Assembly (NCBI RefSeq): GCF_900129425.1 | Contig: NZ_LT670817.1 | Location: 7,282,001-7,346,000, forward strand | DNA from: Bradyrhizobium erythrophlei | GTDB taxonomy: Bacteria; Pseudomonadota; Alphaproteobacteria; Rhizobiales; Xanthobacteraceae | DNA: 64,000 nt | Direction: 5' to 3' | Shown: piece by piece, positions 16,678 to 26,039 of the stretch | How the letters are laid out: each line of letters starts with the position of its first letter | Numbering within the stretch: position 1 is the stretch's first letter | Position numbers and translations under genes: made by a program | Notes under the pieces: generated by a model | The model's database searches: none | What the model was told of the DNA's origin: nothing | The model's input: the letters and a program-made list of their open reading frames with translations, nothing else

Positions 16678-17655
16678 TTACTCCGCCTTGAGGTTAGAGG
16701 CCCTAATGATCGGCCACCACCGATCCGCCTCGGCCTTCTGGAAAGCCCGCAACGCTTCCGGCGATTGCTGCGCGGCGGGCGTGACCTGGATGCCAAGCTC
16801 CTCGAAGCGCTTCTGCACCGGGGAATCGGCAAGGACCTGCATCATGACGGCGTTCAATTTCGCAACAATCTCCTTCGGCGTGTCCCTGGGCACCCAAAGT
16901 CCGTACCAGAGCGAGGCAAAGAAGCCGGGAAGACCCGCCTCGTCCGCGGTCGGAATGTCAGGCGACGAGGGCAGCCGCGTCCGGCCGGTGATGGCAAACG
17001 GCTTGACGCTGCCGGCGGCGACCAGCGACTTGAAATTCGACGACGGCTCGATCATGAAATCGATGTTTCCCGCCAGCAGGTCCTGCATCGCCGGCCCGTT
17101 GCCGCGATACGGCACGAATTGAAATTTCGTGCCGGTCTCCTTCTGAAACGAAATTCCGGTGAGATGGCCCGTGGCGCCGACGCCGGCGATGCCGACCGAG
17201 GCCTTGTCGGGATTGGCCTTGAGATAGCCGATCAGGCCCTTCAGATCGTTGGCCGGCAGGCTTTTCTTGCCCACGATCAACAGCGGTTCGCTGCCGATCT
17301 GGATCACCGGCTCCAGGTCCTTCAACAGATCGAATTGGAGGGCATAGAGGCCGCCGGTCAGCATATGCGTGGTCGAGGTGCCGATGCTCAGCGTGTAGCC
17401 GTCGGCGGGAGAGCGCACCGCGCGCCCGACGCCGATACTGCCGGCGGCGCCACCGATATTCTCGATAATGACGGGTTGCCCGAGAATCGCACGCATCTGC
17501 TCGGCCAGGAATCGAGCCAGCGTATCGGTCGCGCCGCCGGCGGGGAACGGCACGATCATGGTGACCGGATGGGTCGGATAGACCTCGGCGGCGGCGATGC
17601 CGGTGCATCCCAGACCAAGCAGCGCCGCGACCATCACCGTCAGTAACTTGCGCAT
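16678..17655 (-). CDS. Bug-family tripartite tricarboxylate transporter receptor
   Basis: A 325-residue periplasmic solute-binding protein with signal peptide MRKLLTVMVAALLGLGCTG, then the Bug fingerprint YPTHPVTMIVPFPAGGATDT and the loop IENIGGAAGSIGVGRA. Bug proteins deliver carboxylates and other small organics to TctAB-type permeases or act as sensors. No tctA or tctB gene is in the window, so this is an orphan receptor, which is common in this protein family. The ligand is unknown. Start ATG at 17655. Confidence 0.9.
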   Translation of the reverse strand: MRKLLTVMVAALLGLGCTGIAAAEVYPTHPVTMIVPFPAGGATDTLARFLAEQMRAILGQPVIIENIGGAAGSIGVGRAVRSPADGYTLSIGTSTTHMLTGGLYALQFDLLKDLEPVIQIGSEPLLIVGKKSLPANDLKGLIGYLKANPDKASVGIAGVGATGHLTGISFQKETGTKFQFVPYRGNGPAMQDLLAGNIDFMIEPSSNFKSLVAAGSVKPFAITGRTRLPSSPDIPTADEAGLPGFFASLWYGLWVPRDTPKEIVAKLNAVMMQVLADSPVQKRFEELGIQVTPAAQQSPEALRAFQKAEADRWWPIIRASNLKAE

Positions 17656-17722
17656 CTGTTTCCCCCGAGATCGGCCTGCAACCCCTGTGTAACGTATCCT
17701 TCGCGCTTTTGCGGCGCCCCGA

Positions 17723-19483
17723 TCAGAAATCGCCCACGACCTCGCGCCGCCGTTGTTCGGATTCCTCCGCATAGCGCCGCATCGCGTGGGCTTCGGTAAG
17801 CGTTCCGATCGGCCGGTATTCGCCGTCGGTGTCGACCACGACAAGCGATTCGGCTTCCGCGGCGTCGAAAACGGCGATGGCTTCCTGGATGTTCATGACG
17901 GGATGCAGCACGACATCGCGATAATGCAGAATGTCGATCAGACCGTTCGGCGCCTCGACATCCGGTGCGTGGGCTTCGGCCACCAGCGCCAGCCCGATGT
18001 AGCGGCCTCCGCCGTCGACCGCGACCACCAGAGTCTTCGACCCCAGTGGAAATTGGTCGCGGAATTCTTCGATCGGCATGCTGGCGCTCACGGTGGCGGG
18101 GTCCTGCCGCATCAGGCTGCGCACCGTGAGATCGCGGATCCAGCCCACATCGGCGGCGCTACGGATGGTCTCGCCGCGCAGGTGCAATCGCCAGGTCGCG
18201 AACGAGTAACCGAACAGTTCCCGGGTGATCTGGGTCGAGATGATGACCGCGACCAGCACGGCCGTGGTCAGCCAGAGATTACCGGTGGATTCCAGCGCGA
18301 TGAACGACATCGTCAGCGGCCCGCCGATCACGGACGCCGACAGCGCGCTCATGCCGACGATCGCATAGACGTTCGGATTGAGGTTGAGACCGGGCCAGAT
18401 CGTATCGAAGGCGCCCGCGAACAGGTGACCGCCGAGCGCGCCCAGAAAGAGCGTCGCGAAAAACAATCCGCCGCGAAAACCGCTGCCAAGCGAAGCGATG
18501 GACGCTATCGCTTTGAGGACGAACACCGTCGCAATCACCGCCAATGGAATTGAAACGAATCCGGCAAAATGCAGCGCGCCATGCCCCGACGACATCACTT
18601 GCGGCGTCACCAGAGCGAGCAGGCCCACCACGAGACCGCCAAGCGCCGGGCGCAGCGGCGGCCAGAGACTGGTCTTGGACAACAGCGCCTCGCAGAGTGC
18701 CACCCCGCGCATGATTGCGATGCCGGCCAGCGCTGCGAGAATCCCGAGCAGCGCCGCAATCGCAAGGTCATGCCCCAGTACGTCGCCGACCGGACCAACG
18801 CTGACGCCGAGCGACAGCACGGTAAATCCATGGGCGACAAAATAGCCCGCCACCGCGGCGACGCCGACCGGCGTCAGGCTGGCCGGCGTATATCCCCCGA
18901 TCACCAGCTCAAAGGCATAGAAGGCGCCGGCAAGCGGCGCGCCGAACGCACCCGCGATCGCGGCGGCCGCGCCGCAGCCGACCATCAGGCGCTGATCGGC
19001 GCGGCGCAGATGAAATCCGCGGCCGAGCGACGCGGCGATACCGCTGGCGAGTTGGGTGTATCCTGCTTCGAGGCCGACAGAAGCGCCCACGCCGCTGGAC
19101 CAGACCGTCTGCAGCGCGACGATCACACTGCCGCGAAACGACATCCGCCCACCGTGCAGGGCATTGGCCTCGATAGGGTCGACTTCACGCGCCGGCCGCC
19201 ATCGCTGCAGCAGAAGGAATGCTACCCCCAGCAGCAATCCGCCGAGACTCGGAACCAGCAGCGCGCGCAGCGGCTCGATGCTGTATTGGCTTGAAAGCCG
19301 GTCCCCCATTTCAAGGTTGAACAGCACGACATGGAGCCCCTCGACCGCCGCGCTCATCACGGCCACCACCAATCCGCCGATGGTTCCGACCAGTGCCGCG
19401 AGGACAACCAGGCTCGTTTCATGCGCGCGAACGAATGCCCGCAGCCGGCGCGGCGCCTCAAAAAAACGGGAGGTGGGGACCAT
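17723..19483 (-). CDS. ClC-family chloride channel/transporter with C-terminal CBS pair
   Basis: A 586-residue membrane protein: about ten transmembrane segments in residues 25-430, then two CBS modules (about 455-575). The usual selectivity motifs are altered. The GREGP site reads GLEAGYTQ, keeping the gating-type Glu, and the third motif reads GSGFRGGLFF in place of GxFxP. GSGIP is not recognisable; DPIEANALHGG occupies the helix C/D area. This marks a divergent bacterial ClC subfamily. Whether it is a channel or an H+/Cl- exchanger cannot be read. The start at MVPTSRFFEAP was chosen because the sequence before it is out of family. Confidence 0.85.
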   Translation of the reverse strand: MVPTSRFFEAPRRLRAFVRAHETSLVVLAALVGTIGGLVVAVMSAAVEGLHVVLFNLEMGDRLSSQYSIEPLRALLVPSLGGLLLGVAFLLLQRWRPAREVDPIEANALHGGRMSFRGSVIVALQTVWSSGVGASVGLEAGYTQLASGIAASLGRGFHLRRADQRLMVGCGAAAAIAGAFGAPLAGAFYAFELVIGGYTPASLTPVGVAAVAGYFVAHGFTVLSLGVSVGPVGDVLGHDLAIAALLGILAALAGIAIMRGVALCEALLSKTSLWPPLRPALGGLVVGLLALVTPQVMSSGHGALHFAGFVSIPLAVIATVFVLKAIASIASLGSGFRGGLFFATLFLGALGGHLFAGAFDTIWPGLNLNPNVYAIVGMSALSASVIGGPLTMSFIALESTGNLWLTTAVLVAVIISTQITRELFGYSFATWRLHLRGETIRSAADVGWIRDLTVRSLMRQDPATVSASMPIEEFRDQFPLGSKTLVVAVDGGGRYIGLALVAEAHAPDVEAPNGLIDILHYRDVVLHPVMNIQEAIAVFDAAEAESLVVVDTDGEYRPIGTLTEAHAMRRYAEESEQRRREVVGDF

Positions 19484-19676
19484 TTGAATGCGTCCGAATG
19501 CGGCCGAAAGGTGCCGTCCGCCTCGTTTAGCGGTGTTCGGGCCGGTCGTGCAATCCGGACGCATGCAGGCCCGGGCGACGGATAAGACCGCCAACGCTCT
19601 TCACAATCCCGTCACGCTGCCTGTAGTATGTCACTTCATGCTGCTTCGCAGCTCACATGGGGGCCAGGAGCGTTAC

Positions 19677-20234
19677 TTGAACGCACATGTCTCGCAAGGC
19701 GGATGGCCGGTACTGGTGCTGAACGCGGACTTCCGGCCGCTGAGCTATTACCCGCTGTCTCTCTGGTCGTGGCAGGACGCGATCAAGGCGGTATTCCTTG
19801 ACCGCGTCAACATCGTCGAGCACTACGACCGCGCGGTGCGCAGTCCCTCGTTCGAGATCCAGCTACCGAGCGTGGTGTCGCTGAAATCCTTCGTCAAGCC
19901 GACCACGCATCCCGCCTTCACCCGGTTCAACGTGTTCCTGCGCGACCGCTTCGTCTGCCAGTACTGCTCGGCCAACGACGATCTCACCTTTGATCACATC
20001 ATCCCGCGCAGCAAGGGCGGCCAGACCACCTGGGAAAACGTGGTCGCCGCATGTTCGCCGTGCAATCTGCGCAAGGGCAATCTGACGCCGCAGCAGGCGC
20101 GGATGTTTCCGCGCCAACCCCCGTTCGCGCCGACCGTGCACCAGCTGCACCGCAACGGCCGGCTGTTTCCACCGAACTACCTGCACGAGAGCTGGCTCGA
20201 TTATTTATACTGGGATACCGAGCTCGATCCGTAG
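19677..20234 (+). CDS. HNH endonuclease
   Basis: A 185-residue protein with a C-terminal HNH module: FVCQYCSANDDLTFDHIIPR, then TWENVVAACSPCNLRKGN. It has both CxxC zinc pairs and the catalytic DH. The N-terminal half (WPVLVLNADFRPLSYYPLS) is the domain conserved in the widespread stand-alone alphaproteobacterial HNH protein. The function of this housekeeping-like group is unknown; there is no intron, phage or restriction context. TTG 19677 is preferred because AGGAG precedes it by six bases; ATG 19638 has no ribosome-binding site. Confidence 0.85.
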   Translation: MNAHVSQGGWPVLVLNADFRPLSYYPLSLWSWQDAIKAVFLDRVNIVEHYDRAVRSPSFEIQLPSVVSLKSFVKPTTHPAFTRFNVFLRDRFVCQYCSANDDLTFDHIIPRSKGGQTTWENVVAACSPCNLRKGNLTPQQARMFPRQPPFAPTVHQLHRNGRLFPPNYLHESWLDYLYWDTELDP

Positions 20235-20401
20235 GAAGCGGACACGCGAGTCGTGCGACATACAAGGGTGTCAAAACAGACGGTCTCCCGTGCTTTCCGC
20301 TCTGAGATGTCACGACAGCCGACACTGTCTGCTCCGCCAGCCTCTCAAAATCAGTCGTCCCGATGCAACACGCAATCCCTTCATGAAGCGTGGCGGGACC
20401 A

Positions 20402-23400
20402 TCAACCAGGCCGCAACAGGGATCGGCGTCCCCGCCGCAACCGGTTGCTCCAGTGCCGGAAGCGATCGAGATACAGATAGACGACGGGTGTGGTGTAGAG
20501 GGTCAGGATCTGGCTCAGGACGAGGCCTCCGATGATGGTGATGCCGAGCGGCCGACGAAACTCGCTGCCTTCACCCATACCGATAATCAGGGGCACCGCG
20601 CCGAACAGGGACGCCATCGTCGTCATCATGATCGGCCGGAAACGCAGCAGGCAGGCTTCAAAGATCGCATCAGCCGGCGGCAGACCGCGCACGCGCTCGG
20701 CGTCGAGCGCGAAATCGATCATCATGATGGCGTTCTTCTTCACGATGCCGATCAGCAGGATCACCCCGATCATCGCAATGATGTCGAATTGGGTGTTAAA
20801 CAGCATGAGCGCCAGCACTGCGCCGACGCCGGCCGACGGCAGCGTGGACAGGATCGTCAGGGGATGGACGAAGCTCTCATAGAGCATCCCGAGCGAGATG
20901 TAGATCGTCGCGAACGCCGCGAGCACGAGAAACGGCTCGCTGGAGAGCGATTCCCGAAAGATCTTGGCGGCGCCCGCGAACGAGCCCTGGATCGTCGCGG
21001 GAACCCCGATCCGGCGCATCGCCGCCTCGATCGTCGTCACCGCGGTGCCCAGCGAAACGCCGGGCGCGAGATTGAACGAAATCGTGTTGGCGACCAGAAC
21101 CCCCTGATGACTGACGACAAGCGACGTTTGTCCCTGTCCAAACCGGGCGACGCTTGACAGCGGAATCATCGTCTCCTGGCTGGTGCTGATCGCCGTCCCC
21201 GTCGACGATGCGCCCTTGCCGGTGGCGCCGATCGAATTGGTCGCGAGATTGCGGACCGCACTGGCGGCGACCGAATTGGCCGACGCGGTCTGCGTCGACG
21301 ACACGACCGTCCCGGCCACGGCATTGGTCGTTTGCGAACCGCTGGCCGATCCGCCCGAAGTGCTGACATATACATCCTTCAGCGTCAGGGGATTCTGCAG
21401 ATACTCCTGCGCCACCTCCATGATCACATGGTACTGGTTGCGCGCGACGTAGACCGTCGAGACCTGCCGCTGACCGAAGGCGTCGTACAGCGTGTTGTCG
21501 ATTTGGTTGACCGCGACCCCGAGTCGCGAGGCCGCATCGCGGTCGATGATCACGTTGGCCTGGAGGCCATTGTTCTGCTGGTCGCTGCTGACGTCGGCGA
21601 GCGCGGGCTCGGTCTGGAGCGCGGCGACGATCTTCGGCGTCCATTCGTTCAGCTCCTCGAACGTCGATCCCACCAGCGTGTACTGATACTGCGCGTTGCT
21701 CGAGCGTCCGCCGCCGCCGAGATCACCCACCGCCTGCAGGAACAAGGTGGCACCCGGCACGGCGGCGAATTCGCTTCGCAGCGAGCCGATCACCTGGTCG
21801 GCGGACAGGGTGCGGTCGTGCAGCGGCTTCAGCGAGGCGAACACGGTGCCGGAATTGGTCGAGCCTCCGTTCGGACCCTGACCACCACCCGTAAAGCCCA
21901 CGGCGGTGTCGACTGCCGGATTGGACCTCACGATTTCGACGAATTGCTTGAGCTTCTGCTGCATCAGCTGAAACGAAATGCTTTGGTCGGCCTGGATCGA
22001 CCCGACCAGCAGCCCGGTGTCCTGTTGCGGGACGAAGCCCTTCGGAACGACCCCGTAAAGATGGAAATTCAGGCCGAGCACCGCCGCCAGAACCAGCATC
22101 ACCGAGCGCGGATGGCGCAGCGCCACGGTGAGCGTCCGCCGGTAGCCGCCCAGCATTGCCTCGAAGACCCGTTCGCTTAAACGATAGATCCGTCCGTGCG
22201 GCCGGTCGCGCTCCCCGCGCAGCAACGCCGCGCACATCATCGGCGTCGTGGTCAGCGAAACCACCAGCGAGATCACGATGGCGACGGTGATCGTCATGGC
22301 GAATTCGCGGAACAGCCGGCCGACCAGGCCGCCCATCAGCAGGATCGGGACAAATACCGCGATCAGCGACACGCTCATCGACAGCACGGTGAAGCCGACC
22401 TCTTTCGACCCCAGCAGCGCGGCCTCCAGCGGCGACTTTCCCGCGTCCAGGTGGCGGGAGGTGTTTTCCAGCACCACAATGGCATCGTCGACGACGAATC
22501 CGGTCGCGACCGTGAGCGCCATCAGCGAGAAGATGTTGAGGCTGTAGCCGAACAGGTACATCACGGCAAAGGTCGCGACCAGCGACACCGATACCGCCAC
22601 GACCGGCACCAGCGTCGCCCGCGCGCTGCGCAGGAACGCGAACACCACCAGGATGACCAGGATCACGGCAATGATGAGCGTGATTTCGACGTCGCGCAGC
22701 GAGGTCCGGATCGTGACCGAACGGTCGACCGCGAGATTGACGTCCATCGCGGGCGAGACCGACGCCCGCAATTGCGGCATCAGGGCCTTTACGCGGTCGA
22801 CCATCCCCACGATGTTGGCGCCGGGCTGCCGGTACACGATCATCATGACCGCCAGCTTGCCGTTGGAAAGGCCCAGATTGCGCAGGTTCTCCACCGAATC
22901 GAGCACCTCGCCGACATCGGTCAGGCGGACCGGCGCGCCGTTGCGATAGGCGACCACCAGCGATTTGTAGTCCGCCGCCTTGATGGCCTGATCGTTGGAA
23001 TAGATCTGGTAGCGGTGGTCTCCGACGTCGATGCCCCCCTTCGGACTGTGGGCATTGGCGTTGCCGAGCGCCGCGCGAACGTCTTCCAGGCCGATGCCGT
23101 ATTTGAAGAGCGCTTGCGGCACGAGTTCGACGCGCACGGCGGGCAGTGATCCGCCGCTGACGCCGACTTCCCCGACGCCTTCGACCTGTGACAGCTTCTG
23201 CGCCAGCACGGTCGACGCGGCGTCATAAAGTTCAGCGGGCGTCAGCGTATCCGATGTCAGCGTATAGATGAGAATCGGCGCAGAGGCGGGGTTGAACTTG
23301 CGATAGGTGGGATTGCTCCGCAGCGAGGTCGGCAGATCGGCGCGCGCCGCGTTGATCGCCGCCTGGACGTCGCGCGCGGCGCCGTTGATGTTGCGATTGA

Positions 23401-23689
23401 TGCCGAACTGCAGGTTGATGCGCGCAGAGCCGAGCGAACTCGACGAAGTCATCTCGGTGACATCGGCGATCTGGCTGAGATGACGTTCCAGCGGACTCGC
23501 GACCGTGGTCGCCACGTCCTCTGGGCTCGCGCCCGGCAATGTCGCCTGCACCGAAATGGTCGGAATATCGACATCCGGCAGCGGCGAGACCGGCAGATTG
23601 AAAAAGGCGATGACGCCCGCGGCCACCAATCCGAACGTCAGCAGTGTTGTGGCGACAGGCCGACGGATGAACGGGCTTGACAGACTCAT
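20402..23689 (-). CDS. RND multidrug efflux permease, MdtB/MdtC-like
   Basis: A 1095-residue inner-membrane proton/drug antiporter. The N-terminus MSLSSPFIRRPVATTLLTFG and PLPDVDIPTISVQATLPGA are typical of the MdtBC group. The proton-relay aspartates lie in GFVVDDAIVVLENTSRHLD (about residue 405), and the second half repeats the fold, ending GEGSEFRRPLGITIIGGLV. Residues about 773-841 are a Ser/Thr/Ala/Gly-rich insertion in the second periplasmic loop, making the protein about 60 residues longer than usual. No membrane-fusion or outer-membrane partner is adjacent. Substrate unknown. Confidence 0.92.
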   Translation of the reverse strand: MSLSSPFIRRPVATTLLTFGLVAAGVIAFFNLPVSPLPDVDIPTISVQATLPGASPEDVATTVASPLERHLSQIADVTEMTSSSSLGSARINLQFGINRNINGAARDVQAAINAARADLPTSLRSNPTYRKFNPASAPILIYTLTSDTLTPAELYDAASTVLAQKLSQVEGVGEVGVSGGSLPAVRVELVPQALFKYGIGLEDVRAALGNANAHSPKGGIDVGDHRYQIYSNDQAIKAADYKSLVVAYRNGAPVRLTDVGEVLDSVENLRNLGLSNGKLAVMMIVYRQPGANIVGMVDRVKALMPQLRASVSPAMDVNLAVDRSVTIRTSLRDVEITLIIAVILVILVVFAFLRSARATLVPVVAVSVSLVATFAVMYLFGYSLNIFSLMALTVATGFVVDDAIVVLENTSRHLDAGKSPLEAALLGSKEVGFTVLSMSVSLIAVFVPILLMGGLVGRLFREFAMTITVAIVISLVVSLTTTPMMCAALLRGERDRPHGRIYRLSERVFEAMLGGYRRTLTVALRHPRSVMLVLAAVLGLNFHLYGVVPKGFVPQQDTGLLVGSIQADQSISFQLMQQKLKQFVEIVRSNPAVDTAVGFTGGGQGPNGGSTNSGTVFASLKPLHDRTLSADQVIGSLRSEFAAVPGATLFLQAVGDLGGGGRSSNAQYQYTLVGSTFEELNEWTPKIVAALQTEPALADVSSDQQNNGLQANVIIDRDAASRLGVAVNQIDNTLYDAFGQRQVSTVYVARNQYHVIMEVAQEYLQNPLTLKDVYVSTSGGSASGSQTTNAVAGTVVSSTQTASANSVAASAVRNLATNSIGATGKGASSTGTAISTSQETMIPLSSVARFGQGQTSLVVSHQGVLVANTISFNLAPGVSLGTAVTTIEAAMRRIGVPATIQGSFAGAAKIFRESLSSEPFLVLAAFATIYISLGMLYESFVHPLTILSTLPSAGVGAVLALMLFNTQFDIIAMIGVILLIGIVKKNAIMMIDFALDAERVRGLPPADAIFEACLLRFRPIMMTTMASLFGAVPLIIGMGEGSEFRRPLGITIIGGLVLSQILTLYTTPVVYLYLDRFRHWSNRLRRGRRSLLRPG

Positions 23690-23883
23690 GAGTGAACTTG
23701 ATCCCGGTTGGCCTTAACACGCCGTGACGTGATCCGTCCAACGCTCAGGCTCTCCGGCACGGCAGCGTCCTGCAACGAGGATAGACCTCGAATCAACGCG
23801 GGGCTGCGCAAGGCGATCATAGTTCAGCCGCATTCCTCCGGCGCAGAGGTCGTTGGGTAAATCTCAAGGCTGAACGTCCGCTA

Positions 23884-24309
23884 TCATCGGCGCTCGAGCA
23901 GGTCCATCGTCTGTTGGTCCACCACGCCGCCATAGAATTTCGCAATGGCCTGTGCAAACAGCGCTTCGGAAGACACCGCGCCGAACAGCGTCATCGACGA
24001 ACGGAATTTCAGGTCATCGGGGCTGCCGAGGATTTCGTTGATGGTGCGGCCCTCGACGGCGTTGACCAGCGCCGTGCACTCCCGGAGTCGTGATCCGAGA
24101 ACGCCATGGCCGAGATAGGCCAAAGCCTCGGCGCGGGAGTCGATCGCAAATCGTTGCGCCATCGGACTATGACCGAGCCCGGCGATCTGGGGGAAGATGA
24201 ACCACATCCAGTGGGTTTGCTTCCTGCCCTGGCGCAATTCGGCGAGTACCCGCGGATAGACCGGCGCCTGCGCGTCGACAAAGCGCTGCAGATCGAAACG
24301 ATCGGTCAT
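23884..24309 (-). CDS. DUF1810 family protein
   Basis: A 141-residue protein beginning MTDRFDLQRFVDAQ and carrying the family core LRQGRKQTHWMWFIFPQIAG and HSPMAQRFAIDSRAEALAYL. DUF1810 proteins are small, soluble and calpastatin-like by name only; their biochemical role is unknown. The ATG at 24309 overlaps the stop of the NUDIX gene (ATGA), so the two are translationally coupled. Confidence 0.88.
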   Translation of the reverse strand: MTDRFDLQRFVDAQAPVYPRVLAELRQGRKQTHWMWFIFPQIAGLGHSPMAQRFAIDSRAEALAYLGHGVLGSRLRECTALVNAVEGRTINEILGSPDDLKFRSSMTLFGAVSSEALFAQAIAKFYGGVVDQQTMDLLERR

Positions 24310-24857
24310 GATGCCGGCCTCGCGCCAGGCTGGCTCACAAGCTCGGCGAGGCGATCGAGCAGCAGCCGCTGGCCTTCGAGAATTTTTTCGCGGGCAACAG
24401 GCAGGTCGAACCAACCGGCGCGGTCGATCTCGGGAAATGCCTGCATCCTTCCACCCTTCGGCGGCCACTCGATTTCGAAGGTGTTGCTCTTTACGGTTTG
24501 CACGTCAATGTCGCCTTCCACAGTAAACGCCAGCACCCGCTTGCCGCCGCGCTGGCGAACCTCGCCCAGCGATTGAAGAGGCCCCGGGAGCGCGACACCG
24601 GTCTCCTCCGCGAACTCCCGGCGGGCAGCGTCCTCCGCGTCCTCGCCCTCATCCATTTCGCCTTTCGGAATCGACCAGGCGCCTTCATCCTTGCGGCGCC
24701 AGTAGGGTCCGCCCGGATGCACAAGGAGCACCTCCAGTTTCGGACCCGTGCGCCGATACATCAGGATCCCTGCGCTGGAGGACGATCGGCGGGCTGAATT
24801 CAACGGGCTTTCCCCTGCTGCCGTTCCGGACGGAAAGGAACGGAACAGCGCAACCAT
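24306..24857 (-). CDS. NUDIX hydrolase
   Basis: A 183-residue protein with an exact NUDIX box: PKGEMDEGEDAEDAARREF followed by AEETGV (GX5EX7REUXEEXGU), preceded by EGAWSIPKG. These enzymes hydrolyse nucleoside diphosphates linked to another moiety; the substrate here is not predictable. The N-terminus SSAGILMYRRTGPKLEVLLV fits the diadenosine polyphosphate/mutator-like branch. ATG 24857 has AAAGGA upstream; a second ATG eight codons earlier lacks one. It forms a two-gene unit with the DUF1810 gene through a 4-bp overlap. Confidence 0.88.
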   Translation of the reverse strand: MVALFRSFPSGTAAGESPLNSARRSSSSAGILMYRRTGPKLEVLLVHPGGPYWRRKDEGAWSIPKGEMDEGEDAEDAARREFAEETGVALPGPLQSLGEVRQRGGKRVLAFTVEGDIDVQTVKSNTFEIEWPPKGGRMQAFPEIDRAGWFDLPVAREKILEGQRLLLDRLAELVSQPGARPAS

Positions 24858-25047
24858 TGTTCCTTTTTCAATTGTTCGCAAAAAACCCGGATTAGTCCGT
24901 CAGTCCGACATCCGGGCTGCGCTACAAATCATACCACGGGAGACTTTCAAGACGATCAATTGCGACATAAGATCGTCGCCGGTTTGGTGTGCCGCCGTTG
25001 CTGGGACTTATGGAGCACGCGCACGCCGATCGGCCCCGGAGATCTCG

Positions 25048-26019
25048 ATGCCCTCTTTGACTGAATGGAAAGTACCGCTTGCGAACCAGCCCCGCGCCAG
25101 CGACTACAGTTTCGATCTCGATCGCGTGCTTTCCTCGGTGGTCGGGCTGCATTCGATCATCCCGGCCGACGCCTTTAGCGCGGAGACGCTGGGTACCGAA
25201 CGCGCCGGCAATGGCGTCCTGATCGACGATGGGCTGGTGCTGACCATCGGCTACCTGATTACCGAAGCCGAGACCGTCTGGCTGCATCTTGGCGACGGCC
25301 GCGTGGTCGAAGGCCACGCGCTCGGCTTCGATGCCGCGAGCGGCTTCGGCCTGGTGCAGGCGCTCGGCCACATCGATCTCGAACCGCTGCCGCTCGGCTC
25401 TTCGGCCGCCGCCAAACTCGGCGACCGCGTCGTGGTCGGCGGCGCCGGCGGGCGCACGCGGTCGGTCGCCAGCCACATCGCCGCCAAGCAGGAGTTCGCC
25501 GGTTACTGGGAGTATTTGCTGGATGAGGCGATCTTCACCTATCCCGCGCATCCCAATTGGGGCGGCACCGGGCTGATCTCGAGCCGCGGCGAGCTGATCG
25601 GTATCGGCTCGCTGCAACTCGAGCGCGAACGCGACGGCAAGGCCGAGCATGTCAACATGATCGTGCCGATCGATCTGCTCAAGCCGGTGCTCGACGATCT
25701 GCGAAAGTTCGGCCGCGTCAACAAGCCGGCGCGGCCCTGGCTCGGGATGTACTCGACCGAGATCGACAACAAGGTCGTGGTGATCGGCATTTCCGCGAAA
25801 GGGCCCGCGGCGCGCGCCGAACTCAAGTCCGGCGACGTTATCCTGGCCGTCAAGGGCGAAAAGATCTCAAGCCAGACCGGGTTTTACCGAAAACTCTGGG
25901 CGCTCGGACCCGCCGGCGTCGACGTGCCGCTCACCGTCCACCATGACGGCGTCACCTTCGAGGTGGTGTTGAGTTCGATCGACCGCACCAGGCTCTTCAA
26001 GGCGCCGCGGCTACATTGA
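25048..26019 (+). CDS. HtrA-like S1C/PDZ protein lacking the catalytic triad
   Basis: A 323-residue protein with a trypsin-like fold (residues 45-230) and a C-terminal PDZ domain (about 240-320, PWLGMYS...GPAARAELKSGDVILAVKG). The fold follows DegP/HtrA, but every catalytic position is changed. The His site reads VLTIGYLITEAE (H to Y), the Asp site FDAASGFGLVQA (D to G) and the Ser loop PNWGGTGLIS instead of GNSGGPL. No signal peptide is visible, so it is probably cytoplasmic. It is likely a non-proteolytic binding or scaffold protein. It lies 20 bp upstream of an esterase gene on the same strand. Confidence 0.8.
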   Translation: MPSLTEWKVPLANQPRASDYSFDLDRVLSSVVGLHSIIPADAFSAETLGTERAGNGVLIDDGLVLTIGYLITEAETVWLHLGDGRVVEGHALGFDAASGFGLVQALGHIDLEPLPLGSSAAAKLGDRVVVGGAGGRTRSVASHIAAKQEFAGYWEYLLDEAIFTYPAHPNWGGTGLISSRGELIGIGSLQLERERDGKAEHVNMIVPIDLLKPVLDDLRKFGRVNKPARPWLGMYSTEIDNKVVVIGISAKGPAARAELKSGDVILAVKGEKISSQTGFYRKLWALGPAGVDVPLTVHHDGVTFEVVLSSIDRTRLFKAPRLH

Positions 26020-26039
26020 ACAGCAGCGGAGATCCCACG

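Noticed and set aside
24748..25047. 100-codon N-terminal extension of the HtrA-like gene
   Set aside because: It overlaps the divergent NUDIX gene and its promoter, shows no conserved sequence, and a good ATG exists at 25048.
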